Notes: a model not told the origin generated them from the sequence alone. A stretch of DNA of 64,000 bases from JAPOXR01 sp965199765 (GCA_965199765.1 CBDATC010000002.1:310001-374000); one strand, 5' to 3'. Counted from the first letter of the stretch, positions 35,329 through 44,721 are shown. Numbers and translations are program-made.

Positions 35329-35652
35329 GATCGCCCTGCCGACCGATAAGATGATGCGGATGAACATCTGAACCGACTTCACCCCCTTGGGTCACCGCCC
35401 CTAGGAGAGCTTCCTGTATCAGGAAGGCGCTCCCGCTCACCTCGAAACATGCTACTAGCAACCGAAAAAACGGCGCCGGCTCAGTTACGGCAGGTCTGAG
35501 CGAACCCAGTCCCTCCAGGCCCGTGATCAGGGCCCGCGGCGACGAGCCGACAGCCGGACCGGGGCTCCGCGGGCTGGCAGTGTCGAGGAAATTTCAAAGG
35601 ATGCAACGGATTAAGTTTTGTTTTTCTCCGTCTGAAATCAATGGACTGACCT

Positions 35653-37155
35653 TTAAGTGCCGCAGAAAGTTCTCTGAACACGTTCCGCTGGCTGCGGTGG
35701 CTTCCTGAATTCATCAAACTCTTTCCGATCTTCATATGGATAGGAAAGCGCTTCATTCAGCCGAAAGAATCGACCGAAGTCACCGTTCACAGCCTCGGTT
35801 ATGCAATGCTCGATCTGATGATTTCTTGGAATGATTGCTGGATTGGCCTCCCGCATCACCGCAGTACATTGCCTGTGTGTCCGCGAACCAGCATCAAGGC
35901 GAGATCTCCAGCGAGTCAGCCAACCGCGAATTTCATCGGTCGAACCGAACAATTCTAGAAATTCATTGTCATCGCCGCTCGGAACTGCACAATTCGCCAA
36001 TGTGCGAAAACCGATTGTGAAATCAATCGACTGTTCCTGGAACAGTGTCAGAAGGCTGTCCAATAGCTCGAGTTCACCTTCAGTGGTCCTGTCAAATCCG
36101 ATTTTCCGGCCCATGAACTCCGCCCAGCTGCCGCTGAATTCGTCGCGAAACCGGTTCACTTCCTCCGTAGCCAATGTGGTTGCTTCGTTAACATCGTCGC
36201 TGATCATCGGAAGCAGGGCGGTGGCAAACTGCGCCAGATTCCAAAGTCCGATATCGGGTTGATTGGCGTAAGCGTATCGGCCGGCAATATCGATTGAGCT
36301 GAAGACTTTGGAATTCGTAAACTCATCAAGGAAAGCGCATGGGCCAAAATCGATCGTTTCGCAGGCGATCGACATGTTGTCGGTATTCATAACGCCATGA
36401 ATGAAGCCGACGCTCATCCATTGTGCGATCAGCCGCGCCTGCCCAGCGACAACTGAACGCAGAACCGAGAGAGCAGGATTTTTTTCTCCATGCGCTGCAG
36501 GGTAAAGCCTGTTAATCACGTATCCGAGCAAACTTCTGAGAGCATCGGTGTCATTGCGGGCATAGAAATACTGAAAGGTCCCGACTCGAATCAAACTCCG
36601 GGCAACCCGAGTCAAAACCGCACCGGGCAAAGCGGTCTCACGATAGACCGGCTCACCGGTTGTCACCGCGGCTAATGCCCGCGTTGTCGGAATTCCCAAA
36701 GCGTGCATGGCTTCACTGACCAAATACTCCCTAAGAACCGGTCCAAGCCAAGCGCGTCCGTCCGCACGACGGGAATATGGGGTTGGTCCTGACCCTTTAA
36801 GCTGAACATCTTGTCGAATACCCGAGCGGTCGACAATTTCTCCCAGAAGGATCGCTCGCCCATCGCCCAGCTGCGGCACCCAATTGCCAAACTGATGACC
36901 GGCATACACCATAGCCAAGGGGTCCGCTCCAGCCGGAACCCGGTTGCCGGAAAGTATATTCGCACCCTCCGTGGTATCCAGCTGCCGAGGATTCAATAAG
37001 AGATCTTTTGCCAAACGGTCGTTTATGGCGACTATCTTCGGTTGCCTTACAGGAACAGGCGGCAGCTTCGCATAAAATTCGCAAGGGAGTTCGGCGAAGC
37101 TGTTATTGAATGAAAACCCAATTTCGTCTTCAAATTGTAAAACCGGACCATTCAT
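35653..37155 (-). CDS. selO: SelO/YdiU protein adenylyltransferase
   Basis: SelO is a pseudokinase-fold enzyme that transfers AMP to Ser, Thr or Tyr of target proteins and is linked to oxidative-stress response. The 500 residues are the bacterial length. QLKGSGPTPYSRRADGRAWL near 118-137, the metal-binding GVMNTDNMSI near 240, and NPAIIPRNH near 445 are family marks. It ends in FCGT, placing a Cys third from the end, where eukaryotic SelO has selenocysteine. The ATG overlaps the stop of the nucleoside hydrolase gene by four bases. Confidence 0.94.
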   Translation of the reverse strand: MNGPVLQFEDEIGFSFNNSFAELPCEFYAKLPPVPVRQPKIVAINDRLAKDLLLNPRQLDTTEGANILSGNRVPAGADPLAMVYAGHQFGNWVPQLGDGRAILLGEIVDRSGIRQDVQLKGSGPTPYSRRADGRAWLGPVLREYLVSEAMHALGIPTTRALAAVTTGEPVYRETALPGAVLTRVARSLIRVGTFQYFYARNDTDALRSLLGYVINRLYPAAHGEKNPALSVLRSVVAGQARLIAQWMSVGFIHGVMNTDNMSIACETIDFGPCAFLDEFTNSKVFSSIDIAGRYAYANQPDIGLWNLAQFATALLPMISDDVNEATTLATEEVNRFRDEFSGSWAEFMGRKIGFDRTTEGELELLDSLLTLFQEQSIDFTIGFRTLANCAVPSGDDNEFLELFGSTDEIRGWLTRWRSRLDAGSRTHRQCTAVMREANPAIIPRNHQIEHCITEAVNGDFGRFFRLNEALSYPYEDRKEFDEFRKPPQPAERVQRTFCGT

Positions 37156-38093
37156 AACGCGCCGATTCTATTTGTGATCAGTTCAAAATACCGATCCGCA
37201 TCAAGCTCATTAATGAAAAGAGCGTTAGCGGCGCGATCAGTCACATGCCACCAATCCACCACTGTCATTCCTCGTGTCAGATGTGATTCTGTCTCGATTT
37301 CAACATTAACCTTCCGGCCGCTGAACAACTCCGGCTGAAGCAAATAAGCGATGACACAAGGGTCGTGCAGCGGGGCTCCGCCTTGACCGTATTTTTCGAT
37401 ATCAAAGCGTTCAAAAAATGCGGTGAGATCCGCGACTGCGTTACCGACTGAGTTCTCTAGATCCCGGAAGGCCTGGATACGCGCTGGCGTCGTGAGTGCC
37501 TTATGCGTGACATCAAGAGGCAGAATCGTGATCGGACATCCGCTTGCCAACACAATCTGTGCCGCCTCTGGGTCGACATAGATATTGAATTCGGCGGCCG
37601 GTGTTATGTTTCCGCCTTCAAAATAGGCACCGCCCATCAAAACGATTTCTCCTATTCGCTCCGCCAAGCTCGGCTCACGCAAAAGAGCGGTTGCTAGATT
37701 TGTCAGCGGCCCCAGTGGGCACAGTGTTACGCTTCCAGCTGGTTCATCCATTAAGGTATGAACGATAAAGTCCACAGCATGCATCGCTTGCAGGGGCATC
37801 ATTGGAGCAGGCAGTGTCGGCCCGTCCAAACCTGTTTTGCCATGCACCTCTTCCGCTGTTACCAGTTCGCGATGGATTGGCCGGTCGCAACCAGAAAAAA
37901 TTTTGATCTCCGGACGGCCGCCCAATTCGCAGATCATTCGCGCGTTTCGTTCGGTCAGGTGCAGCGGGACATTTCCTGCAACCGCAGTGATGCCGAGTAT
38001 TTCAAGTTCAGGGCTTCCGAGTGCGGTTAGAATCGCGACTGCATCGTCTTGCCCTGGATCTGTGTCGATAATGATTCGCTGCTGTTCCTGCAT
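37152..38093 (-). CDS. Nucleoside hydrolase (IunH family)
   Basis: It hydrolyses ribonucleosides to base and ribose. The 313 residues start with the calcium-binding motif DTDPGQDDA at 10-18. VLMGGAYFEGGNITPAAEFN near 151-170 and a late HDPCVIAYLL near 240 contribute the rest of the site. No signal peptide is seen, so it acts in the cytoplasm. It is upstream of, and coupled to, selO. Purine or pyrimidine preference cannot be told. Confidence 0.95.
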   Translation of the reverse strand: MQEQQRIIIDTDPGQDDAVAILTALGSPELEILGITAVAGNVPLHLTERNARMICELGGRPEIKIFSGCDRPIHRELVTAEEVHGKTGLDGPTLPAPMMPLQAMHAVDFIVHTLMDEPAGSVTLCPLGPLTNLATALLREPSLAERIGEIVLMGGAYFEGGNITPAAEFNIYVDPEAAQIVLASGCPITILPLDVTHKALTTPARIQAFRDLENSVGNAVADLTAFFERFDIEKYGQGGAPLHDPCVIAYLLQPELFSGRKVNVEIETESHLTRGMTVVDWWHVTDRAANALFINELDADRYFELITNRIGAL

Positions 38094-38205
38094 CTTCAGT
38101 CTCCGTGCCGCTGTTTGCAGGAACGAATTTCACGAAAGCCTGCGCGGTTGCTTATAGCGAAAATAATCCGCTATGTCTTGTTGCAGCCGCGCTCGTTTGT
38201 TCGGC

Positions 38206-39219
38206 TCAGCGATCATAGTCCAGTTCTTGGACAAGCATCAGAGCGTCCGGCCGCAGCGCCGCGATGTCGGCAAGATCAAGCGAATCGGACATCAACTCTC
38301 CCCAAGATCGCACCAAATCGGATAATGCTATTCCAGGACCCACAGGATACTCGTGATTAACCGCGGCATAAATTTTCTGCGCTTCCTCCGATACTAGGAA
38401 TTCCATCAGCTTAAGTGCATTTTCTTTATTGGGAGCCGCTGCAGTCATCGCCATTCCTGATACGTTGACGTGCGTGCCGCCGCCCTCGAACACCGGAAAT
38501 TCGATTCGAACAGCGTTTGCCCATTGCTGCTGCTCTTCATCCGCAAGCATCTTGCCCATATAGTATGTGTTTCCAATCGCAATATCACATTCGCCAGCCC
38601 AAACGGCTTTGACTTGAGCGCGATCATTAGCCTGTGGTTTGCGGGCCAGATTGTCGCGAAGTCCGGTCAGCCATTCTCGGGCTGCATCCTCGCCATACCG
38701 CAGAATCATCGAAGAGAATAACGCTAGGTTGTAGGGATGGGTGCCTGACCGCGTACAAATGCGGCCTTTCCATTTGGGTGATGCAAAATCTTCGTAAGTG
38801 GTGATTTCGCCATCAGCCACACGTTCCTTTGAAGCATACGCGACCCGCGCTCGAAGCGTAAGGGCATACCAGCTTCCGTCTATTGCCCGGAATTCCTCGG
38901 GAATTGCATCAGTGAGCACCTGCGATTGAACGGGTTGAGTCACACCAGATTCGACCAGTGCATGAAGTCGGGAAATATCCACTGTCATCACTAAATCAGC
39001 TGGTGAACGGTTTCCTTCCGCCTGCAGCCGTTCGATCATGCCTTTGTTAAGAAACACCACATTGACGTTAATTCCTGTCTGAGCCGTAAACGCTTCAAAG
39101 AGCGGTTCGACCAACTCAGGCTGTCGATAAGAATACACGTTCACTTCCGTGGCCGATGTTGACAAGGGAAGCATCACGCTCAACGCGCAAGCAGTGGCTA
39201 CAATGAGAGTATTTCGCAT
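38206..39219 (-). CDS. Periplasmic iron(III)-binding protein of an ABC importer
   Basis: It resembles FbpA/FutA receptors that bind ferric ion in the periplasm. The 337 residues have a signal peptide (cleavage near STSA, residue 23), then VNVYSYRQPEL, a typical start of the mature family, and the adjacent tyrosines in IGNTYYMGKM near 216, which supply iron ligands. No permease or ATPase gene is nearby, so it is an orphan receptor whose partners lie elsewhere. AGGAG lies nine bases before the ATG. An IscR-like operator covers its promoter. Confidence 0.92.
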   Translation of the reverse strand: MRNTLIVATACALSVMLPLSTSATEVNVYSYRQPELVEPLFEAFTAQTGINVNVVFLNKGMIERLQAEGNRSPADLVMTVDISRLHALVESGVTQPVQSQVLTDAIPEEFRAIDGSWYALTLRARVAYASKERVADGEITTYEDFASPKWKGRICTRSGTHPYNLALFSSMILRYGEDAAREWLTGLRDNLARKPQANDRAQVKAVWAGECDIAIGNTYYMGKMLADEEQQQWANAVRIEFPVFEGGGTHVNVSGMAMTAAAPNKENALKLMEFLVSEEAQKIYAAVNHEYPVGPGIALSDLVRSWGELMSDSLDLADIAALRPDALMLVQELDYDR

Positions 39220-39232
39220 AATCTGAAACTCC

Positions 39233-39263
39233 TTATTATCCGACTAATTTAGTCAGATAATAA
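39233..39263. promoter_or_regulatory. IscR type 1-like operator
   Basis: A 31-base near-perfect palindrome: left arm TTATTATCCGACTAA (39233-39247), one central T, right arm TTAGTCAGATAATAA (39249-39263), with one mismatch in 15. The core GACTAATTTAGTC and its flanks follow the E. coli IscR type 1 consensus (YYGACT-RWWWY-AGTCRR). In Rhodobacterales IscR is an iron-responsive repressor of iron uptake. The site covers the -10 box and start point of the iron-binding protein gene, so repression by iron is expected. Confidence 0.75.
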
Positions 39264-39281
39264 CCCTGTTCAAATTGTCAA
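39254..39281 (-). promoter_or_regulatory. Promoter of the iron-binding protein gene
   Basis: On the minus strand TTGACA (39281-39276) and TATCTG (39259-39254) are separated by 16 bases. The -10 box lies inside the IscR-like palindrome. The expected start is near 39247, giving a leader of about 28 bases with AGGAG at 39233-39229. Confidence 0.6.
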
Positions 39282-39288
39282 GCCTTTT

Positions 39289-39300
39289 CCGACTAAATTA
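39289..39300. promoter_or_regulatory. Second IscR-like half site
   Basis: CCGACTAAATTA repeats the left half of the main palindrome just upstream of the -35 box of the iron gene. Its partner half is degenerate (CTTGG). The CTA at 39293-39295 inside it is, on the other strand, the mazG stop codon. A second, weaker binding site is possible. Confidence 0.35.
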
Positions 39301-40111
39301 CTTGGCTTTTCGCTTTGCGCCAGTAAGTGTCCAATGTCGCCTGTTCAGCGGTCGAGATCTCAATTTCGTCCTCCCCCAGGGATTTTTCCATGAACCGAAA
39401 TCTCATTTCGAATTTTTCGGTCGCCTTTCGCAGCGCGGATTCGGCATCAATGCCAAGGTGCCTTGAATAATTCACCATCGAAAACAGAAGATCACCAAAC
39501 TCCTCAGCAACTGCATCATCGTCTTTGGAAATAATGGCTGCTCTCAATTCACCCGCTTCCTCCGTCACTTTGTCAAGCACGCTGTCAGCCCGATCCCAAT
39601 CGAAACCGACACGCGCAGCCCGCTTCTGCAGCTTGGTCGAGCGCATCAAAGCTGGAAGCGCCAACGCAACGCCATCTAGCACGCCAGCGGTTCCCCGCTC
39701 TTTGGCTTTTTCAGCTTCCCAATTTTTCACCTGCTGCTTAGAATCTGTTTGTTCCGCATCTCCGAACACATGCGGGTGACGTCTGACCATCTTGTCAGAG
39801 ATGGCGCGGACCACGTCGTGAAAGTCAAACAAACCGCGTTCCGCTGCGATTTGGCAATGGTAAACAGACTGCAGAAGCAGATCACCAAGTTCCGATTCAA
39901 GCCCGGGCCAGTCTTGCTGATTGATTGCGTCATTGACCTCATAGGCTTCTTCAAGAGTGTAGGGGGCAATGGTGTTGAAATCCTGCTCGATATCCCATTT
40001 GCAGCCGGTTTCCGGATCTCTTAGCCGACGCATGATTTCCAGGAGCCGTGAAATATCTCCGGACGCTCCTGTGCACAGCTCTTGGCTTGCCGCACGGTCT
40101 TTCGCGTTCAT
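39293..40111 (-). CDS. mazG: Nucleoside triphosphate pyrophosphohydrolase
   Basis: MazG hydrolyses (d)NTPs to monophosphates and helps clear aberrant nucleotides. The 272 residues carry two MazG domains, as in E. coli. The metal motif TLEEAYEVNDAI near 52-63 with ESELGDLLLQSVYH near 72-85 forms the first; KVTEEAGELRAAI near 180 with EEFGDLLFSMVNYSRHLG near 200 forms the active second domain. Its stop lies inside an IscR-like half site upstream of the iron gene. Confidence 0.95.
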   Translation of the reverse strand: MNAKDRAASQELCTGASGDISRLLEIMRRLRDPETGCKWDIEQDFNTIAPYTLEEAYEVNDAINQQDWPGLESELGDLLLQSVYHCQIAAERGLFDFHDVVRAISDKMVRRHPHVFGDAEQTDSKQQVKNWEAEKAKERGTAGVLDGVALALPALMRSTKLQKRAARVGFDWDRADSVLDKVTEEAGELRAAIISKDDDAVAEEFGDLLFSMVNYSRHLGIDAESALRKATEKFEMRFRFMEKSLGEDEIEISTAEQATLDTYWRKAKSQVI

Positions 40112-40273
40112 TCAAGATGCTCCCACTGATAGCTGCCTATCAATTCGCCAGCGCATTAAGGTGGCGAAGACATTTCTTGTTAATTTCTGGACCAGATCAT
40201 GCGGTGCTTGGAATGTTGGATGATTTGGCAGGCGAATCGAGGAAACGGCCTGACAATCCCTAATGCAGAAATC

Positions 40274-42358
40274 TCAGCCAGCAGTGATTTTGATCACAGG
40301 CTCCATTCTTTCCAGCTGGGCGTCAGCCAAATGGCATTTGATAAAGTGTCCGTCTGCAAGCGTCTTTTGTTCAGGAACTTTGGTTTCGCACAAATTGTCC
40401 GGCACTTCCGATTTCCAGCGACAGCGGGTTTGGAACGGGCAGCCAGAAGGTGGATTCATCGCCGATGGTATGTCGCCTTCAAGCACGATGTGCTGCTTTT
40501 CAACATGCGTATCGGCAATTGGCACAGCGGAAAGCAATGCTTCGGTATATGGATGATAGGGCGGCGCGAAGACCTGGTCGGTCGAGCCGAGCTCGACGAC
40601 ATGGCCGAGATACATCACCATGACCCGGTCCGACAGGTAGCGCACGATTGAAAGATCATGCGAAATGAACAGCAGGGTTGTTTTTTCTTTGGACTGGATT
40701 TCCATCAGCAAATCGGTAACCGCCGCTTGCACTGAGACATCCAGCGCCGATACCGGTTCGTCAGCGACTACGATTCTGGCGCTGCCCGCAAAAGCCCGGG
40801 CGATGCCAACCCTTTGCTTTTGACCGCCTGAAAGTTGCCGCGGCATCCGATTTGCAAACGCTCGGGGCAGCTTTACCAGATCGAGCAATTCAAGCATGCG
40901 CTGCTGGCGGGCATCTTCCGAATCGCCGACACCGAACACTTCGAGCGCACGGGTGATCTGGCGACCGACTGACATGCTCGGATTGAGCGTGTCAAATGGG
41001 TTCTGAAAGACCATCTGAACCGACGCCACCGTACCGGTTTCCCGGTTTTCGATTGGGACCGCTTGCACAGGCTTGCCGTTGAGTTCGATCGTTCCGTCGG
41101 TTGCCGTTTCCAATCCCATTAAGACTTTCGCAAATGTTGACTTTCCACATCCGGATTCGCCGACGATCGCCAGCGTTTCTGACTCGCGCGCCTCAAAACT
41201 CAGCGTTTCATTGGCCTTCACGACTCGCTGCTCGCCGCCGCCGAACAAAGCGTTGGCGGACACATGATAGTATTTTTTGAGATCGTCGATTTTTAGAACA
41301 ACCTCACCGATCTCGTTCGATTGAGATCCTTCCTTTAAAACCGGCGGTGTATTCCAATTGATCTCATCAAACTTCAGACATCTTGATTCATGCCGCTCGC
41401 CACCTTCAACCGAACGCATTGGAATCTCCGTGGCATCACAGCGGCCCGGCTCGAAATAATCACAGCGCGGGCCAAAATTGCATCCGGGCGGGCGTTCGTG
41501 CGGCAACGGGAAATTTCCCGGAATCGCGACCAAGGGCCTGGCATTCTTGTCGGCGCCCGGCAACGGAATCGAACGGAACAGAGCCTGCGTATAGGGATGG
41601 TGCATCTTGTCGAACACATCGCCGATTTTACCGGTTTCCACGGCTTCTCCGGAATACATGACACACAAACGATCGCAGACTTCCAGCACCAGACCCAAAT
41701 TGTGTGAAATGAACAGCATGGAGGTGCCGTATTTCACGCCAAGATCTTTGACCAACTCCACGATTCCTGCCTCAACCGTGACGTCAAGAGCGGTTGTAGG
41801 CTCATCAAGGATCAGCAGGGACGGTTTAGACATCAAAGCCATTGCAATCACGATGCGCTGCTGTTGCCCGCCGGATAACTGATGCGGATAACTGTCGAGC
41901 ATGCGCTCCGGATCGGGCAGCCGGACATCGGTAACGACCTGCAGCGCCAAATCGTATGCAGCCTGTTTTGATGCTCCGTCATGAATGATCGGAACCTCCA
42001 TTAGCTGCTTGCCGATGCGCATTGCCGGATTCAATGAAGCCATCGGCTCTTGATAAATCATGGCGATTTCATTGCCGCGGATGTCGCGCAGTTCATCGGA
42101 TGATAACTCGCTGAGGTCGTGTCCTTTGAATTTAATCGAACCTCCGACAATCTTTCCGTTAACCCCAAGGTCCTGCATCACACCCAGAGCGACGGTCGAC
42201 TTGCCGCAGCCCGATTCGCCGACCAGACCCATGGCTTCTCCAGGCTGCACAACGCAGGAAAAATCCATAACCGCTGGAATTTCAAACAGACGGGTGAAAA
42301 ATGAAATCGAAAGACGGTCGATCTCCAGGATCGGACCATCATATTCCCACTTACTCAT
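40274..42358 (-). CDS. Peptide-type ABC transporter, fused double ATPase
   Basis: This 694-residue protein fuses two oligopeptide-type ATPases (DppD-DppF, as in GsiA). Module one has Walker A GESGCGKST near 50-58 and LLILDEPTTALD near 178. Module two has GESGCGKST near 400 and the signature LSGGQKQRVGIARAF near 500-514. Each ends in the Cys-rich oligopeptide-ATPase tail (PGCNFGPRCDYF and SGCPFQTRCRW), which in relatives can bind an Fe-S cluster. It is the last gene of the operon after the two permeases. Confidence 0.94.
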   Translation of the reverse strand: MSKWEYDGPILEIDRLSISFFTRLFEIPAVMDFSCVVQPGEAMGLVGESGCGKSTVALGVMQDLGVNGKIVGGSIKFKGHDLSELSSDELRDIRGNEIAMIYQEPMASLNPAMRIGKQLMEVPIIHDGASKQAAYDLALQVVTDVRLPDPERMLDSYPHQLSGGQQQRIVIAMALMSKPSLLILDEPTTALDVTVEAGIVELVKDLGVKYGTSMLFISHNLGLVLEVCDRLCVMYSGEAVETGKIGDVFDKMHHPYTQALFRSIPLPGADKNARPLVAIPGNFPLPHERPPGCNFGPRCDYFEPGRCDATEIPMRSVEGGERHESRCLKFDEINWNTPPVLKEGSQSNEIGEVVLKIDDLKKYYHVSANALFGGGEQRVVKANETLSFEARESETLAIVGESGCGKSTFAKVLMGLETATDGTIELNGKPVQAVPIENRETGTVASVQMVFQNPFDTLNPSMSVGRQITRALEVFGVGDSEDARQQRMLELLDLVKLPRAFANRMPRQLSGGQKQRVGIARAFAGSARIVVADEPVSALDVSVQAAVTDLLMEIQSKEKTTLLFISHDLSIVRYLSDRVMVMYLGHVVELGSTDQVFAPPYHPYTEALLSAVPIADTHVEKQHIVLEGDIPSAMNPPSGCPFQTRCRWKSEVPDNLCETKVPEQKTLADGHFIKCHLADAQLERMEPVIKITAG

Positions 42359-42394
42359 CGAAAATCTCTGCTTTCTGCGACCGTGTCATTCGCG

Positions 42395-43624
42395 CTAATC
42401 TTTCAGCGATTCTTCGCGCAGCCCGTCGGCCAATAAATTAAGCCCCAGCACCAGACTCATCAAGGCGAACGCGGGAGGCAGGGCAGGGTGCGGATACACG
42501 GTCAGAAGTTTCCGCCCATCATTGATTGTGGACCCCCAGTCCGGGCTTTCCGGGCTAACTCCTAGACCGAAGAAGCCAAGGGTTCCGAGAAGGATGGTGG
42601 TATAGCCGATTCTCAGGCAAAAATCGACAATTAACGGTCCGCGGGCATTGGGAAGAATTTCCCAAAGCATGATGTACCAAGGACCTTCGCCACGGGTCTG
42701 AGCCGCCGCGACATAGTCCCGTGTCTGAATGTCGAGTGTAATTCCGCGCACAATGCGGAAGACTGTCGGCGAATTCACGAAGACCACAGAAACAAATACG
42801 TTGAGCAGATTGGGATCCATGCCGAAGAATCTCAGCGGGTCAGCGTTAAAAGCCAGCCCGGAATATGCCCAAAGGCCGAGAAGGATCGTGATGCCAATCA
42901 ACATCCCGCGTTTCGCCGGCTGCATGAAATACCGGGAGTTCCAGAGCACCAAAAAGAATATGATTGGAAACATAAATAATACTGCAGCCAGTATATTCGG
43001 AATTGACGTGGTCCAAGTGTTTCCAAGCCAAAGCGGAATTTCGGTGCCGGCTTTCCTGATCTCTGGCGTAACCAATAGATAGAACAGCAGAATCACCGGG
43101 AATGCCAATACGAGATTGGCGACAAACGACAAAATGGTGTCCAACCGACCGCCAAAATATCCGGCCGGCAGTCCAAGCGTGATGCCGACCATAAACGCAA
43201 ACGCCGTCGCCGCCGGAGCGATGCTCATGACTTGCTGCGCGCCTACGACCATGCGCGAAAACACATCGCGTCCGAGGTTGTCTCCTCCCAACAGATAGAC
43301 CATGGTTTCGGAATCAGGAACAAAAGTACCTGGCACTTTGTTCTTCATGGCTGCAATTTGCGCAAGCGGATCAAAAGTTGCGATGGACGGGATGATTGTC
43401 GCACCGCCGATCTGGATTCCGTTTGCCATGAAGGCGGTGAACAGCCAAAACATGACAATAAAGAAGCCGCACATTCCGATGATGCTGTCAAACAGCTTTC
43501 CATAGAGCGCAAGGCGGCGTTTGTATCGTAAGGAAAGTGCGAACACGATGGCTAACGCGATCCAAACGGGCAGAAACTGATAAAGAATCTGTCCCAGAAT
43601 TGGTCCCCAAGATAACGGTTCCAT
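42395..43624 (-). CDS. Peptide-type ABC transporter, permease (DppC type)
   Basis: A 409-residue inner-membrane subunit, longer than typical DppC (about 300). The N-terminal part has extra hydrophobic segments at about 15-33 and 45-65 before a periplasmic stretch. The conserved permease core has the EAA-like loop VAAAQTRGEGPWYIMLWEIL near 305-324. LLGTLGFFGLGVSPESPDWG near 345-364 is the family C-terminal mark. Eleven bases separate it from the preceding permease gene. Confidence 0.92.
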   Translation of the reverse strand: MEPLSWGPILGQILYQFLPVWIALAIVFALSLRYKRRLALYGKLFDSIIGMCGFFIVMFWLFTAFMANGIQIGGATIIPSIATFDPLAQIAAMKNKVPGTFVPDSETMVYLLGGDNLGRDVFSRMVVGAQQVMSIAPAATAFAFMVGITLGLPAGYFGGRLDTILSFVANLVLAFPVILLFYLLVTPEIRKAGTEIPLWLGNTWTTSIPNILAAVLFMFPIIFFLVLWNSRYFMQPAKRGMLIGITILLGLWAYSGLAFNADPLRFFGMDPNLLNVFVSVVFVNSPTVFRIVRGITLDIQTRDYVAAAQTRGEGPWYIMLWEILPNARGPLIVDFCLRIGYTTILLGTLGFFGLGVSPESPDWGSTINDGRKLLTVYPHPALPPAFALMSLVLGLNLLADGLREESLKD

Positions 43625-43635
43625 AATCAGCCTCC

Positions 43636-44685
43636 TTAGGAAATCCGGATCCGGGGATTAAGGAAAACATAGCCGATGTCTGAAATCAGCTGAGTTACGA
43701 GAACGACAGCCACGGCCGCAATCGAACAGCTAATCAGCATTTCGATGTCGTTATTTCCCGCCGCTTGAACCAATGTCCAGCCGAAACCCTTATAGTTGAA
43801 TAGTGTTTCAACAATGACGACGCCTGTCAGCAGCCACGGAAACTGCAGCATGATAACAGTGAACGGAGCGATAAGAGCATTCCTGAGCGCATGTTTCAGC
43901 ACAATTTCGTGAAATGCAACGCCCTTGAGACGGGCCGTTCGGATGTATTGTGCCGTCATCACTTCGGCCATTGAAGCGCGAGTCATTCTTGCGATGTATC
44001 CCATGCCATAAAGTGCCATGGTCATGACCGGCAGTGTGAAGTTGTCAAACGAAACACCATCGTTCATCGCGCTCGCCGCCGATCCCTTGAACCATTTGAG
44101 ACCGACGATCGATGAAGCGAATACCACCACAAAAACAACACCGGAAATGTATTCGGGAGTCGCCGTTGTGATGATGGCAAAGGTGGAAAGCGACCTGTCA
44201 GTGCGGGACCCCTCGCGCATACCCGCGAGCACGCCAATGACCAAGGCCATCGGAACCATGACAACCATGACCCAAAACATGAGAACGCCGCTTGCTGCAA
44301 GCCGTTTCCATATGATATTGTTGACTTCGTCCTTGCCAACTGTCGAATAGCCGAGATCACCCTGTAAAAGACCACAGAAACGTGGAATTTCTTCCGCCGT
44401 CATACCGGTTTCTTTGCAGCGTCCGCGGACGTAGCCATCACTTTCAACGATTGTCCAGCCCGGCCAAACTCCAAGCCACTCGCCGTAGCGTCTGAAAATC
44501 GAGCCGCCATAACCGTTATTGTCCAACCAGCGCGCGACTTCAATGTCGGTCATTCGCTGGTTGCCTTCGTATTTCGCGACTTTTTCGAGATTCGGGTAAA
44601 GATTAGTCAGAAAGAAGACCACAAAAGTCAGAACCAGAGTGGTCAAGGCCATCACGCCCAGTCGTTTGAGCAAAAACAATCCCAT
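43636..44685 (-). CDS. Peptide-type ABC transporter, permease (DppB type)
   Basis: A 349-residue inner-membrane subunit. The first helix is at about 8-28, followed by a long periplasmic part with GDLGYSTVGKDEV near 109-121. The EAA loop is YIRTARLKGVAFHEIVLKHA near 250-269, and the end has FNYKGFGWTLVQAA. It pairs with the DppC-type subunit. It follows the binding-protein gene after 114 bases that contain a strong hairpin. Confidence 0.93.
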   Translation of the reverse strand: MGLFLLKRLGVMALTTLVLTFVVFFLTNLYPNLEKVAKYEGNQRMTDIEVARWLDNNGYGGSIFRRYGEWLGVWPGWTIVESDGYVRGRCKETGMTAEEIPRFCGLLQGDLGYSTVGKDEVNNIIWKRLAASGVLMFWVMVVMVPMALVIGVLAGMREGSRTDRSLSTFAIITTATPEYISGVVFVVVFASSIVGLKWFKGSAASAMNDGVSFDNFTLPVMTMALYGMGYIARMTRASMAEVMTAQYIRTARLKGVAFHEIVLKHALRNALIAPFTVIMLQFPWLLTGVVIVETLFNYKGFGWTLVQAAGNNDIEMLISCSIAAVAVVLVTQLISDIGYVFLNPRIRIS

Positions 44686-44721
44686 TAAAATTCCGTTCTG
44701 TTCTGACTTGTTAATAGTTCA

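Larger units (their letters stand above)
34473..35652. other. Debris region between the EamA gene and selO
   Basis: These 1180 bases hold a possible broken gene (34469-34824), a transposase N-terminal fragment (about 34842-35060) and IS256 relic D (35081-35328). 35329-35652 is GC-rich and has no gene I can support. It contains a perfect inverted repeat CTTCCTG-TAT-CAGGAAG (35410-35426), a short hairpin without a T-run on either side. Confidence 0.55.

Noticed and set aside
35410..35426. CTTCCTG-TAT-CAGGAAG hairpin as selO terminator
   Set aside because: It lies about 230 bases beyond the selO stop and has no T-run on the minus strand.
38154..38174. ATAGCG/CGCTAT hairpin after the iron-binding protein gene
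   Set aside because: Only six base pairs and no T-run on the minus strand, so not a convincing terminator.
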